From Aphelidium insulamus (lineage: Eukaryota; Aphelidiomycota; Aphelidea; Aphelidiaceae): 64,000 nt of DNA. Under the pieces are notes generated by a model that worked only from the letters and a program-made list of their open reading frames with translations, did no database searches and was not told the origin of the DNA. Shown in pieces: positions 1 through 10,600 of the stretch. The stretch spans positions 155,086-219,085 of the forward strand of contig JAZDSV010000026.1 of assembly GCA_036784855.1 (NCBI GenBank), in the 5' to 3' direction. How positions within the stretch are numbered: position 1 is the stretch's first letter; the number at the start of each line of letters is the position of its first letter. The position numbers and the translations under genes were made by a program.

Positions 1-1802
1 GCAGCGGCGACCTGCGTGGCGATGACGCTGCTGCACACCGTGTTCACGCGCATCCTGTTCTACGCCGACTATGCGCACACGGCTCTCCCGTCCATTAGGT
101 GTGACGCGGTCCCCGCCGACCGCTTCGACTGGCAGGCGGTCTGTCTGCGCCCGTTGTCCATTGCCGAGCGCGTCACGGACGTTCTGCGCCCCAATTGGGA
201 CTTTATGCTGCTGTCGCCGTGGCTGCTGCACTCTCCTGCCGCTCTGCTCTCACTGGCAGCTATGGTGGCTGTGCTGCTGCGCCGTAATGTCCGCGACGCC
301 GATGAACGCTCAGCGTTGATACAGCTGCTGGTCAGGCTCGCGTACGGCGCCGTGATCGCGCGTACAATACTTGCCTGGTTGCTCTTTCGCGCCCTCAGCT
401 GGAAGTTTCCCGCGCTGTTTTCACATCAGGCGTGGCATGAGTGCGCCAACCACGGCCCGCTGCCGGCCATGGTGGCGTTTGGCATGTGGCAGTCGTTGTA
501 CGCGGTCTCGGCGCCTGTAAATTCCCCGCTGACCACGGTCGGCAGTGTCGGCGACGACGGCAGGGCAGAGCGCGTATTGCAGTGGCGACGTAACGCCATT
601 ATCGGCGCCGCCATGCTGTGTACTTGTGTCGTGGTGGCGGGCGCGGTTGACAGCGACGGCGTCCGCGTAGATCTGTTCTGGTCCATCGTGGCTGGCTGGC
701 TGTCCGGCGTGCTGATGTATGGCTGGCGGCACTGGCGGGACAGTTCAGCTAAAGTTCCGTCGCGGTGGCCATCAATGCTGTATCGCCTGGCGTTGACCAC
801 GTGTGTGCTGGTGGCGGCGTACGCTGTCGGCACCGATCTGCGGGACCGTCTGACGCTGGTCGGGCCGACCAGTGTGCCGGATGCCAGTTTGCAGCCGCTG
901 GCACACGGCGGTCCCGAGTCGTTGCGCTCGCTGGCCCCCATGCGCCACAATTTGATCACGATGCTGGTGGTCACGGCGCCGCGCAGGTCCGAGCCGCGCT
1001 TCCTGCTCGACACCCTGGAGTCGTATGTGTCTGAGCTGCCGGTGGATGTGACGGAGCCGCTGTTTGGCCGCGTCTCCGTCGTCGTCTACACTCACTTTGC
1101 CGATGAGGAGCACGCGGTGTTTGCCGAGGCCAAGCAGCTCTACCGCAACAATCCACTGGTGCGTTTTGTGAGCGCGGTGGACACGGAGCCGCGCGTGCAG
1201 AAGCGCCACTTTGCCGCGGCATTGTCGTTCGCGGCCGCAGAATTGGACACCGAGTACCTGATGCTGCTGGAAGATGATTTCCCGCTGTGTCACGGCGCCT
1301 GGGACAGATTGCTGCATGTGATTGCGTATGCGCAGCACGGTCCAGCCGCTGGTCACTGTGCCGTATTCATTGGCACAGGTGGCAGTGGGCTCGTGGTGCG
1401 CGGTGAAATGGTCCCCACGCTGGCCACCATGCTGGCAAGTGTGTGTGTCTGTCTGTATGGGATATATATATATATATATAATAATAGTATTGATGATAGC
1501 ACGAGGACGAGGACGGGCCGCTGCCCACGGATGTTATTATGCAAGGCTGCTTGAAGGGAGATTTCGGCCAGTGTGCTCACTGTGCCAACAAGGTAACAAC
1601 TGTGAACATATATTAAGATATATGCACTACTCGCTTGAATTAAACATTGCGGCAGCTGGTGATATCGCAGGTGTTGTACATGCGCCATATCGGCTACAAC
1701 ACGTCCACCTACCACGACCACGTGTACGATCCCAGCTCGTTCCAGTGCGGATGGCGTCACCCGCTCAACGGTCACTCACGGGTCATTGTGGCCCCCATGT
1801 AA
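1..1802 (+). CDS. Membrane glycosyltransferase with GT-A-like domain (5 prime end open at window edge)
   Basis: Three exons fit: up to 1440, 1500-1592 and 1671-1802 (stop TAA), joined by phase-0 introns. The first ATG in view is at 22, but the frame is open to base 1, so the start may lie outside. The N-terminal half has several hydrophobic membrane segments. From about residue 315 a lumenal catalytic domain follows, with LITMLVVTAPR, then LMLLEDDFPLC (an acidic DxD-like metal/nucleotide-sugar site), FIGTGGSGLVVRG, and a C-terminal PTDVIMQGCL with nearby cysteines. This order resembles MGAT4/PGAP4-like Golgi glycosyltransferases that act on N-glycans or GPI anchors; the exact acceptor is not determined. 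Intron 1 holds a (TA)n tract. An AATAAA-like signal follows the stop. The gene converges on the sugar transporter, whose stop is about 110 bp away. Confidence 0.75.
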
Positions 1803-1913
1803 ATGTAAATAAACTACTTCTGTGTACAGAATATACATTGTATATGCCAAGGATTATGCGATGCTTCTTTATTTTGACGTTAGAATTGTGTTGTATGTGC
1901 AATCAACAAAGAA

Positions 1914-2310
1914 CTAGTCGCGCAACTGTCGCGAAACCTCCTCCGCACTGCGCCCCTTTGTCTCGGGCATCGTAATCCACATCACGGCAAAAAAGGCGAA
2001 AGTGATGGCGGAGAACGGCAGGAAGGTGTAATCTTGCAGCCGCTTCATCATTAGCGGAAACAGCAGCGACACCAGAAAGCTGGCAGCCCAGTTGACGCAC
2101 ACCGCCACCGATGCTTCACACAAGTAAGTCAAGGTACAATTTATAGATGTGTACATGTATGTACAGTGTCTAATTAAAGATATAAACAGTATATACGTAC
2201 CAGCAGCCCCCAGTGCGTGGGTGGGAAATATTTCCGACATGAGCATCCAAGGAATGGGTCCCAACCCAATTGCAAACATGGCCACGTACAACATCACTGC
2301 AACCGTCAGC

Positions 2311-2341
<31 letters not shown>

Positions 2342-3076
2342 AATCAAATATGTAGGTACCAAGGATCGCCGTGAGAATATCCACGCCGTACACGGAGGAA
2401 ATAATGAGCAGCATTGCGTCGACAGCAACGCCGAGTTGAGACGTGAGAAAGAGCCCGCGCCGGCCGACGCGCTCCACCAGCACCACCGACAGACACGTCA
2501 TCAGCAAGTTGACCACGCCGACCAGCACGGTGACCGTGAGTGCAAAGTCGCCAAACAGATCCTTGAATATGGCGGTGGAGTACTGGATGACGCCGTTGAT
2601 GCCGCACAGCTGCTGCGACAGTTGCGCCACAATGGCCAGCATGAGCGCGCGCCGGTACATCTTGGTCGTGAAGAGGGTGCGTATGGACACGTTGCCTGCG
2701 CCGCCCTGTGCCGACCCATGCTCTCGGTCGCGCGCCTGCACAATCAGCTGCAGCTCGTCGGCCACGTAGCGATGTCCGCGGAGCCGCTGTAGAGAGTGCA
2801 GTGCATCCACCATGCGCCCCTTGGCCACCAGATAGTGCGGTGTCTCGACGGCAAAGCGCACAGCCAAAAGTTGTAGCAGCGACGGGACACACGTCAATGC
2901 CAGCAAGTAGCGCCACAGCGTGTACTCGGACAGCGGTAAACCGCACAGCTGGCTCAGCAGGATGCCCACCACGACGGCCAGCTGGTGCAAGGTTCCCACC
3001 GCGCCTGGCAGTCACATAATATTAGTTCGGTACAAGACTTACTCTGTATAGTCTTTACAGCATATATACAATACAA

Positions 3077-3123
<47 letters not shown>

Positions 3124-3828
3124 CATATAATGTATATTACATACCGCGCAGACGAATCGGGCTGACCTCACTAATGTACATGGGAGCGGCGGCAGTGGCC
3201 ACACCCGAACCCAGACCCACCAGGAAACGCCCAATGGCCAGGCAGGCAATGTTGGGCGCCAGACCCATCAGCACTCCGCCAGCCAGCAGCGAGATGTTAT
3301 TCCACGCCAGCGTGGCGCGACGCCCGAGCAGCTGGCATATTCGCCCACCACTCACGCCGCCAAACAGGCCACCCAGCGAGTAGGCACCCACCACTGCACC
3401 CCACTGCAACTCGTCCATGGCAATGCAGCGCGGCAACCAACCATCGCCCGCGTCCTCACAATCACTGATGGCCTTTTCGGGGTTGTTGACCACTGCACGC
3501 GTCAGTGAGTGCTATATAGAATGTATATACACATATACTGTATGTGCATACAGGTACGTAATATGCATGCTACATCTATCCACAGCACTCAACACCTACC
3601 GCCAATGTTCCAGCCGAACTGAAAGGAGCCCAGCACGGCAAAGAACACGCAAAAGGCCAGATACGCGGTGAACTGCTCGTCGCGAGGCGCGGCGGAGTCG
3701 GCATCCACCGCTGTACACTCTGCGCCCCCACGTAGCAGAGGCTTATCATCATCAGCAGCATCGTTGTCGCGGTCGGCGGAGCGTGGCGAGGCGCCGTAAA
3801 TCGACACGGCGTCTTCGGCGTTCCCCAT
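1914..3828 (-). CDS. MFS sugar transporter (GLUT/hexose transporter type)
   Basis: About 520 residues in five exons. After a 60-residue acidic cytosolic N terminus come 12 predicted membrane segments. Sugar-porter signatures are present in order: GRRATLAWNN in loop 2-3, VETPHYLVAKGR (the PESPR-like site), QQLCGINGVIQYS in helix 7, VERVGRRGL in loop 8-9, GPIPWMLMSEIFP in helix 10 and PETKGRSAEEV at the C terminus. The QQ.CGIN signature indicates hexose transport at the plasma membrane by facilitated diffusion or proton symport; the substrate is inferred. The start ATG is at 3828-3826. Two introns carry long (TA)n tracts (about 2311-2336 and 3085-3120). The QQL motif with C in place of the usual S is a small deviation. 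Confidence 0.93.
3085..3120. repeat. Intronic (TA)n microsatellite, sugar transporter
   Basis: About eighteen TA units inside an intron of the MFS transporter; a second tract is at 2311-2336 in another intron of the same gene. Confidence 0.9.
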
Positions 3829-4395
3829 TGCAAAGTGGTGTGATTGCGTGATTGCGTGATGGCGCCATTTGCATCTTGGTGCGCTTAGTAAGCCACTGGC
3901 TGCTTAGTAATCAGAGCAGACTGTTGGTCATCATTGAGATAGCTATTTGCCAAGAACGTCAACTTTATATATATATATATATATATTCACAGCACGTGCA
4001 TGTGGACAGTATGCGCCAATATCATTGGCCACAGCTTTGATCAGATATCGCTAAAAGAAAATAAGAATTGTTGCAGAGAGACATGAAGAACCACACATAA
4101 ATATGAGTTAACACTACATAGTTGTATTCATGTGTTAACTTTGGCCGCTAGCTGAATGTTGTAAAAAAACATCGTCAAGAAGCTCTCTACTTTTTGTGAA
4201 ATACGATTTCAGTGACTCAGCAACTCCTCACTGGTGTCCACCGCGGCTCATCACGTGCAATAGACGCTTGTTTGTGGGATTATTGGCAGTACATAAATAC
4301 CGGAAGGACGAATGCCGTGTCACAACATCAGATTTACACACCGACAAATTGAATAGTTAGTTAGTATGATATAACAACAAGCATTGTATGATGTA
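3829..4395. other. Intergenic region with (TA)n and a palindrome
   Basis: This region lies between the transporter start and the RAD18 stop. No coding signal is seen. It holds a (TA)n tract at about 3967-3987 and a perfect-armed inverted repeat at 4107-4139 (arms GTTAACAC / GTGTTAAC). The transporter promoter should lie next to 3829. Confidence 0.6.
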
Positions 4396-4701
4396 CTACG
4401 AGCCCAAGTGCTGGGGCTCAGCTCTGGCGGCCGAGTGCGTGCGCGCCGCCTCTGCATGCAGCCGGTCAAACTCGGACGCGTAGCGCTTGCGGTGCGCCTC
4501 CACGTCCAACTCGTCACGGCTGTGGTGCGGGTCTTGTAGCAGGCGCTGTTCGCTGGCATACACTGCGTTGCGCAGCTGTTCATCCGTCTGCGCGGACTGC
4601 GAGTCACACGCCGCATTCCACACTGTCACAAACAGAGTGTGCCGCCTTATCATGGCCTGCGCATACAGGTTATATATTATACTGAATATACAAAAGTATT
4701 G

Positions 4702-4743
<42 letters not shown>

Positions 4744-5478
4744 TTCATATATACAGCTTATATGTGTATATATATTTATATATATGTGTACCTTGCGAGT
4801 GAGGCCGGCGGTGGCCAGGCCAACGGACTGCAGTAGCCGCCGCACTTCCCGGTCAGACATGCCGGTGTAGAAGACGCGCGCCTTCTTTGTTCGATGGTTG
4901 GGTGCCGCCGCGTCTGCCGGTAAACCCACTGCGCCGTGCACAGCGACAATCTCAATGTCGTTGTCGTCGGCGGCTTGCTTGCCGTTAGCTGCATTGGCAT
5001 TCGCGGAGTGGCGCCGCAATGCCTCGATGGTCATGGACCTGTGCACGTGCATGTCATTGAGAGCGGTCTATGCAGACACTGCACACACACACACACACAC
5101 ACACACCTGACCGGCTTCAGCTGTGCGATCATGTCGTCCAGCACGCGGTTGGTGCGCATGTCGCTTGTGCCGCGCGGACACTGCATTCGACACGCCGGAC
5201 ACTGCTTCACGGCACCCGGCTGCACCGCGAATGCCGACTGCACGCACAGCGAGCTGACACAGTGTGTGTGAGTGGGCGTGAGTGCGTGGAGCCGTGCGTG
5301 AGTGAGCAGAGTGCACAGACCAAAAGTTGTGCGTGCACGGCAGCATGACTGCGCCACTAAAGTACTCGTGGCACACTGGGCAGCGCAGCAGGCCGTCCAG
5401 CGCCGCCCAGCACGGGTGCGGCCAATCCTCCGGCTCCGTGAGCTCTGCGTCTGGTCGCTCCAACTGCTGGCCACCCAT
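4396..5478 (-). CDS. RAD18: RAD18-like E3 ubiquitin ligase (PCNA ubiquitination)
   Basis: Four exons. Exon 1 starts MGGQQLERPD (ATG 5478-5476) and runs into a RING finger, LLRCPVCHEYFSG...PCTHNFC, which is completed after an intron by SLCVQ...CPACR. It is followed by RTNRVLDDMIAQLKP, the conserved Rad18 segment after the RING. A C-terminal SAP domain, MSDREVRRLLQSVGLAT...RHTLFVTVWNAACDS, closely matches Rad18. With Rad6 this ligase would mono-ubiquitinate PCNA at stalled forks in the nucleus. No UBZ zinc finger is visible between RING and SAP; instead there is an acidic hydrophobic stretch, DDNDIEIVAVHG, that could be a SUMO-interaction motif. The exon 2-3 intron has a (TG)n tract and the next intron has (TA)n tracts. 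The gene is divergent from the RhoGAP gene by about 100 bp. Confidence 0.92.
4705..4740. repeat. Intronic (TA)n microsatellite, RAD18
   Basis: About seventeen TA units in the last RAD18 intron, followed by a second shorter TATA run near 4765-4787. Confidence 0.9.
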
Positions 5479-5580
5479 ACCGGGCCGGAATGTGCGTGCG
5501 TGTGTGCTTGGGTCTGCGTGGTGGCCACGGGGCGCTATAAATATGCCCGCCCGCCTCGCGCGCACAAATACAAGTGTCGA

Positions 5581-6775
5581 ATGTCTGTTGCCGGCGCTTC
5601 GGCTTCCCCAGCGGCCGCCTCCTCCGCGCCTGCCATCACTGCCAGGTGTGTCCGCTGCCTGTGCATACATCCCTGTAGCATGCTGTGCTATCCGTGTAGC
5701 TGTGTACAACTAACTGCTGTATTGTGTTTCGCAGAGCCAAGTGGGACTATGACGCCGCCGAGGACAACGAACTGTCGTTCAAGTGCGGCGACGTAATCTC
5801 CGTCAAGGCCAAGCACAACGCCGACTGGTGGGAGGGTGAAGTGCGCGGTGCGTCCGGCTACTTCCCCGCCAACCGCGTCGAGGAGATCGCGCCGCCCCGA
5901 CCCGCTCTCTCCACCAAGCCGTCGCTGGCCGCCGCGGTACGCTCCACCGCACTGTGTGTCCCTGACTGATATGTGCGCCGGTGGCTCTTTGTGCAGCTGG
6001 CGGTCGGAAGTTCTGCCGCACTGGCCGCCGTGGCTCCCGTCACCGCGCCCGCAGACAACGCCACGACGGCGTCAACAGCGGCCAGCGAGAACAGTGGCGA
6101 CGCGCCCGCCGTGCCCACCCTGTCCGTGCGCCAGTCCGTGGCCCGTCTGTCCATGTCGGCCATAATTATGGTGCCGCCGCCGCCACCGCTGCAAGTGTCC
6201 ACCGCCACCAATAATGGCGCCAGTACTGTTGGCACACCGACAGCGTCAGCCACGGCGCCGCCAGTAAAGAAGGGGCGACCGCCGAGCGGGCAAGGCAGCG
6301 CTATCGGCGGCGGCGGTGGCACTACTGGAAGCAGCGCTGCACTTACTGGAGGCATCACGGGTGGGGGACGCGGAACCGGAGCCGTGCCGGGAACACGTTA
6401 GTGCCACTCCAGGCTGCCATGCACGCCAAAAACTAACCGTTAACTGCGCAGTGGACTCGCCCATTGCCAACTCGTTGAACGCGGCTCTCCTGGCGCGCAT
6501 ATCCTCGCCCGTTTCGCCGTCCCCGTCGCTGCTTACACCCTCCGACACCAGTTCACAGGTGGACGAAGCGGTGGATGAGGACGGGGAACTGGTGGTGAGT
6601 GCTACAAATAGTATAACATGCTTGTTATACTATTTGTGCTTGTATTGCGCATATAGTGTCGGTATAGTGATCTGTTATTGTGTGGTGTGTGTGTGTGTGT
6701 GGCCGTGACAGTCCACGTGACAGTTGACTATGTGGAGTGCCCTGTATGGCTGCGTGCGCCCATGCTTGTGACAGT

Positions 6776-6816
<41 letters not shown>

Positions 6817-8420
6817 GTGTTATTAACTCATTCGTGGCAGAACTTGGAACCACCGGCGCAGACGGATATTCGCCGCGAGGGATTCTTGTCGCGCAAGAAT
6901 GACGCGGCCGCTAAAAAGGTTGCGCGCACCTGGCGACAATTTTGGGTGGAGCAGGCCGGTGCCATGCTCTACTTTTACAAAGAGGCACCCAACAAGCGCA
7001 AGTTGGACAAGCGGGACCCGCCGCTCTCCGGGCTGGACGTGCACGGCTGTTTCGTTGAGCTGGTCAAGTCGGGCGAGAAGAAGAAGCACTCGTTCCAGGT
7101 GGTGACCACTCGCGGACATATTTATCTCTTTCAGGCACAGAGCGACGCCGATTGCCAGGCGTGGATGGAAATTATCACCGAGGCTGCTGCTAATAATAGT
7201 AAATCTCTGCGTGCCGGCGGTGCCAACTCGGTATGCTGTGCATTATATTATACTGCGTTGACAACCATGTCGTTATATGGTTACGTAATATGGTCTCATA
7301 TAACTTTCTATCAGCCGCTGAGTCCCAACTCTCGAACTGGCTCCATATCGGCCAAGGAAGCCCCGCCGGCAAAGGCTAAAACACCCAAAGGCAAGTTGCC
7401 GTTTTATACATCAATGATGGACTGATAATAATAATGTTGTGCAGAAGAGGAGCCGCGGGAGAAAAAGGGATTGTTCGGCAGCAAGTCCAAAACCGAAAAC
7501 AGCAAGCAGCAGCTCAAGGCCAAAAAGAGTCTGGACACGACCGCCGACAATGAGGACCTGCTGACTGAGGAGCAGTGGCGACAAAACGCCAAGAACAAGC
7601 TGTTTGGCTTCTTCAAGCAGCGTCCAAATGCCGAATCGCTCAAGGAGCGCGGCATTATCCGCGATGGTCAGTTGATCACACCGATAGTGTAACATTCGAC
7701 GTTGACGATGTAGATGTGCTGCTGTTTGGCGGACTGCTGCAGACAGCATGTGATCGCGACAGCCGAAAAGTGCCGCTGATTGTGGAGCAGTGCATTCAGC
7801 GCGTCGAGCAAAAGGGCATGGACACCGTCGGCATATATCGACTGTCCGGCAACGCCTCCACCATACAGAAACTTCGATTCCTCTTCAACGAAGGTTTGGA
7901 CACACCATTTTACTCAGTGCTTACTGGCTGACTGGCGGCAGATGCATCGCTGGTTGACTTGGCTGACGAGCAGTGGGCTGACATCAATGTCGTGACCGGC
8001 GCACTGAAGCTCTACTTTCGGGAGCTGCAAACGCCGCTGATGACATTTGACCTGTATGCGGCGTTTGTTGAGGCTGCCCGTAAGTCACTGTTTTGTCGTT
8101 ATCAATGAATGTTCACACTTCATGCAGGCATGAGTGAATCCGAGGCGCGATTGAACACGATTGCGGCACTGGTAAAGTCTCTGCCGCCAGCGCACTACGC
8201 CACCCTCGAGTACCTTGTGCGCCACCTGGTCCGTGTAGCCAGGCAGTCCGAGGTGAACAAGATGGAAGTGCAGAATATTGCCATTGTGTTTGGGCCAACG
8301 CTGCTCCGACCGCTTGTGGACTCTGCAAACGCCATAATGAACATGGGACATCAGAATACCGTCATGGAAGTTGTTATTGGCAGCTGTGACGCTATATTCG
8401 GCAAATCCACGGCACAGTAG
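5581..8420 (+). CDS. SH3-PH-RhoGAP signalling protein
   Basis: About ten exons starting at ATG 5581. Domains in order: an SH3 near residues 22-75 (AKWDYDAAEDNELSF, DWWEGE, GYFPANRVE); a Ser/Ala/Gly/Pro-rich linker; a PH domain (REGFLSRKND, WRQFWVEQAGAMLYFYK, DCQAWMEII); a Lys-rich segment; and a RhoGAP domain (VPLIVEQCIQRVEQKG, the arginine finger in GIYRLSGN, LKLYFRELQTPLM, NIAIVFGPTLLRP). The order matches the ARHGAP9/12/15/27 group without the WW domains. It should stimulate GTP hydrolysis by Rho/Rac/Cdc42 at membranes; target choice is not determinable. All key GAP residues look intact. Introns are small, and one (about 6599-6840) contains a (TA)n tract at 6779-6812. Confidence 0.92.
6779..6812. 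repeat. Intronic (TA)n microsatellite, RhoGAP gene
   Basis: About sixteen TA units near the 3 prime end of the intron that precedes the PH domain. Confidence 0.9.
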
Positions 8421-8901
8421 CTGCTTAATTATCATTCAATATATATACTCTAGACTTTATAATTTGGCCATATGTCTCTTGATCGAATTGCTGTTGATCG
8501 AATTCATGCACTGCGGTATTGGAGCCTGCATTAGTGGTCAGTGACCGCCAGCAACAGCAAAGCCGATTAAACAGTGGCTCATATCAGATCAATATCGTAT
8601 TGGACCTTATGCTATACTTACATTCATGATTTTATAGTGAGCACTAGCAACTGAGGCCAATATGCAGCGACTCATATCACTTATCAGATTAACCCTGAGA
8701 CAAGCAAGCGACCTCAACATAGCGGCAACCTTAACACGAGGTAAAAGAAGATATATGCTGGCAAAGTAAATGTGCACAATATACAACGCTGTGTAATATA
8801 TACCTAGCGCCACAATTAGTAGTCAAAGTTAGGTTATAAACGAACTTTGGAGAAAGATTAGCGCACAATTCATCCTCAAATAGGCAAAGCCACGGTGCAC
8901 A
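8421..8901. other. Intergenic region, promoter of the SR-like gene
   Basis: No convincing coding region. An AACCTTAAC site lies at 8727-8735, also found near two other gene starts in the window. The 3 prime end of the RhoGAP transcript should fall in the first 100 bp. Confidence 0.5.
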
Positions 8902-9849
8902 ATGAGCGAACCAGCATATGGCGCCCGCCTGTTCGTGGGCCACTTGTCGCAGTCGGTGCTGCGCGAAGATCTGGAAAAGATTTTCAGCAAGTATGGAAAG
9001 CTGCGCTCCGTGGACATTCTGGTATGGGGTTGCTGTGTAGTTAAGCGTAGAAGGCGCGCTGACCGCCGCCAGCGTGGATTTGGCTACGTCGAGTTCTTTG
9101 ACCCGCGTGACGGCGACGAGGCACGCCACGAGCTGAATGGCTATGAGTAAGATCTCTGGTCTGTTGTGTGTTGCTGACGTCGGCACAAGGCTGGGCAATG
9201 AGCGCATCTCGGTGGAGGTCGCTCGTCCGCGTCCATCGCGCGGTGGTGGCTACCGCGACACTTATCGCGACAGCTATAGAGACAGCTACCGCGATAGCTA
9301 CAGGGACGGCTACCGTGACAGCTACCGCGATGTAGGCGCGCGTGACGACCGCTACCGCGACGACTACTACTATGATGATCGTCGTCGGGACCGATCTCCG
9401 CCGCCGCCGCCGCCCTACCGGTATGATCTGAGTTACTATGCATAGATGCCTCCTCGGGGCGGCTTTGAAGTGAATTTGACTAATACATGCAGCGGCCGAG
9501 ATGACCGTGGAGATTACCGCTCTCGTTACGACTATGATGGTGAGTTTCGTAGTTTAGTAAAGTATATGCCCGGTTGTTGTCCTGCGTTGTATGTGTCTAT
9601 CCATAGTTGGATGTATGTATGTATGTATATATTTATGTACGTGCATTTATGTGATGTATGATGTATTATGTATCCTAGACTGATATATTCCTTGTAGATG
9701 ATCGTCGACGGGATGAGTATCGCAGCCCTGAACGCCGGGGATCTCCAGACTGTACGTAGAATGGATCCCTCTGGTTGAATATCATGCACCATATTGAACG
9801 CGCAGATTACCGTGACTATCGGCGCTCGTCACGCAGTCCTCGTCGCTGA
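8902..9849 (+). CDS. RRM / SR-family RNA-binding protein (splicing-type)
   Basis: The protein starts MSEPAYGARLFVG (ATG 8902). An RRM has RNP2 LFVGHL and RNP1 RGFGYVEFFD. Between them a 51-bp stretch (9022-9072) has GT...AG borders and no stop; removing it restores normal RRM spacing (VDIL joined to RGFGYVEF), so it is best read as an in-frame intron. Further small introns follow after NGYE, after PPPPYR and in the tail. The C-terminal domain is Arg/Asp/Tyr-rich with about eight YRDS/YRDT/YRDG repeats, then RRDRSPPPPP and an RS-like end SSRSPRR. The layout resembles SRSF-type splicing factors acting on pre-mRNA in the nucleus, but YRD repeats largely replace RS dipeptides. The stop is at 9847-9849. 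Confidence 0.85.
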
Positions 9850-10600
9850 ACGTGGCTGACCTTTTTCTAGCCATCTAACTACTGGGCGCTCACAGATAAA
9901 TACTAACTAATTAAAGTCACCAATACTCAAACGTGGTTGTCTGTATTAAAAAGCAAGTGCAATAATGGCATTAATACTTGTAGTAATATATATTCAGCAA
10001 GGTGTGTGTGTGTGTAAATCGCAGAGCAATAATATCAACACTACACAGTTCATATGCAGCTCCAACTAGGAAGGAAATTGCATATGCAAAAGAAATGCAC
10101 GTATTTATAGATTAATACCGGATGCTTAGAACATCGACATACATACGAGACAGACACGGGCAACAATACAAAGTGACACAAAGACACCCACACAAAGACA
10201 CAGAGAGAAAGACAGATTAAGTCCAGTGAGACAAGACACGGAGAGTCAACGACACAGAGTGACAAAAGTGTACACAGACAGAGACACAGACACACCCACT
10301 GAGAGAAAGAAAGACACGAAGACACTGAAAAGGACATGAGGCACATAGAGAGAGAGAGAGAGAGAGAACACAGAGACAAGACACAGAGAGATACAAGACA
10401 CAGACACAGAGAGACTGATTAAGCCAGAGCGACGGACAAAGGCACATTGAGTATGTAAGACGCATTGAGGCAGATGTTAAGATAAAGTTAGACATGGAGA
10501 GACGCAGCCAAAGACTCAGAGAGACCAAGACAGACATATTTAGAGAGATACATACAAATATAAAGTGCCAGCTGAAACACCCCGGTAGCACCGCCCAGGC
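9850..10600. other. Intergenic / 5 prime UTR region, purine- and CACA-rich low-complexity DNA
   Basis: From about 10140 to 10560 the plus strand is a degenerate run of GACACAGAGA-like units, including an uninterrupted (GA)n tract at about 10349-10366. No open reading frame here looks coding. It probably contains the promoter or leader of the downstream phosphatase gene. Confidence 0.55.

Noticed and set aside
426-1356. Long antisense reading frames opposite the glycosyltransferase
   Set aside because: They lie opposite a gene with clear motifs, have shadow composition and no recognisable domain.
10050-10591. Leu/Ser/Cys-rich minus-strand frames
   Set aside because: Arise from the GACACAGAGA-like low-complexity DNA.
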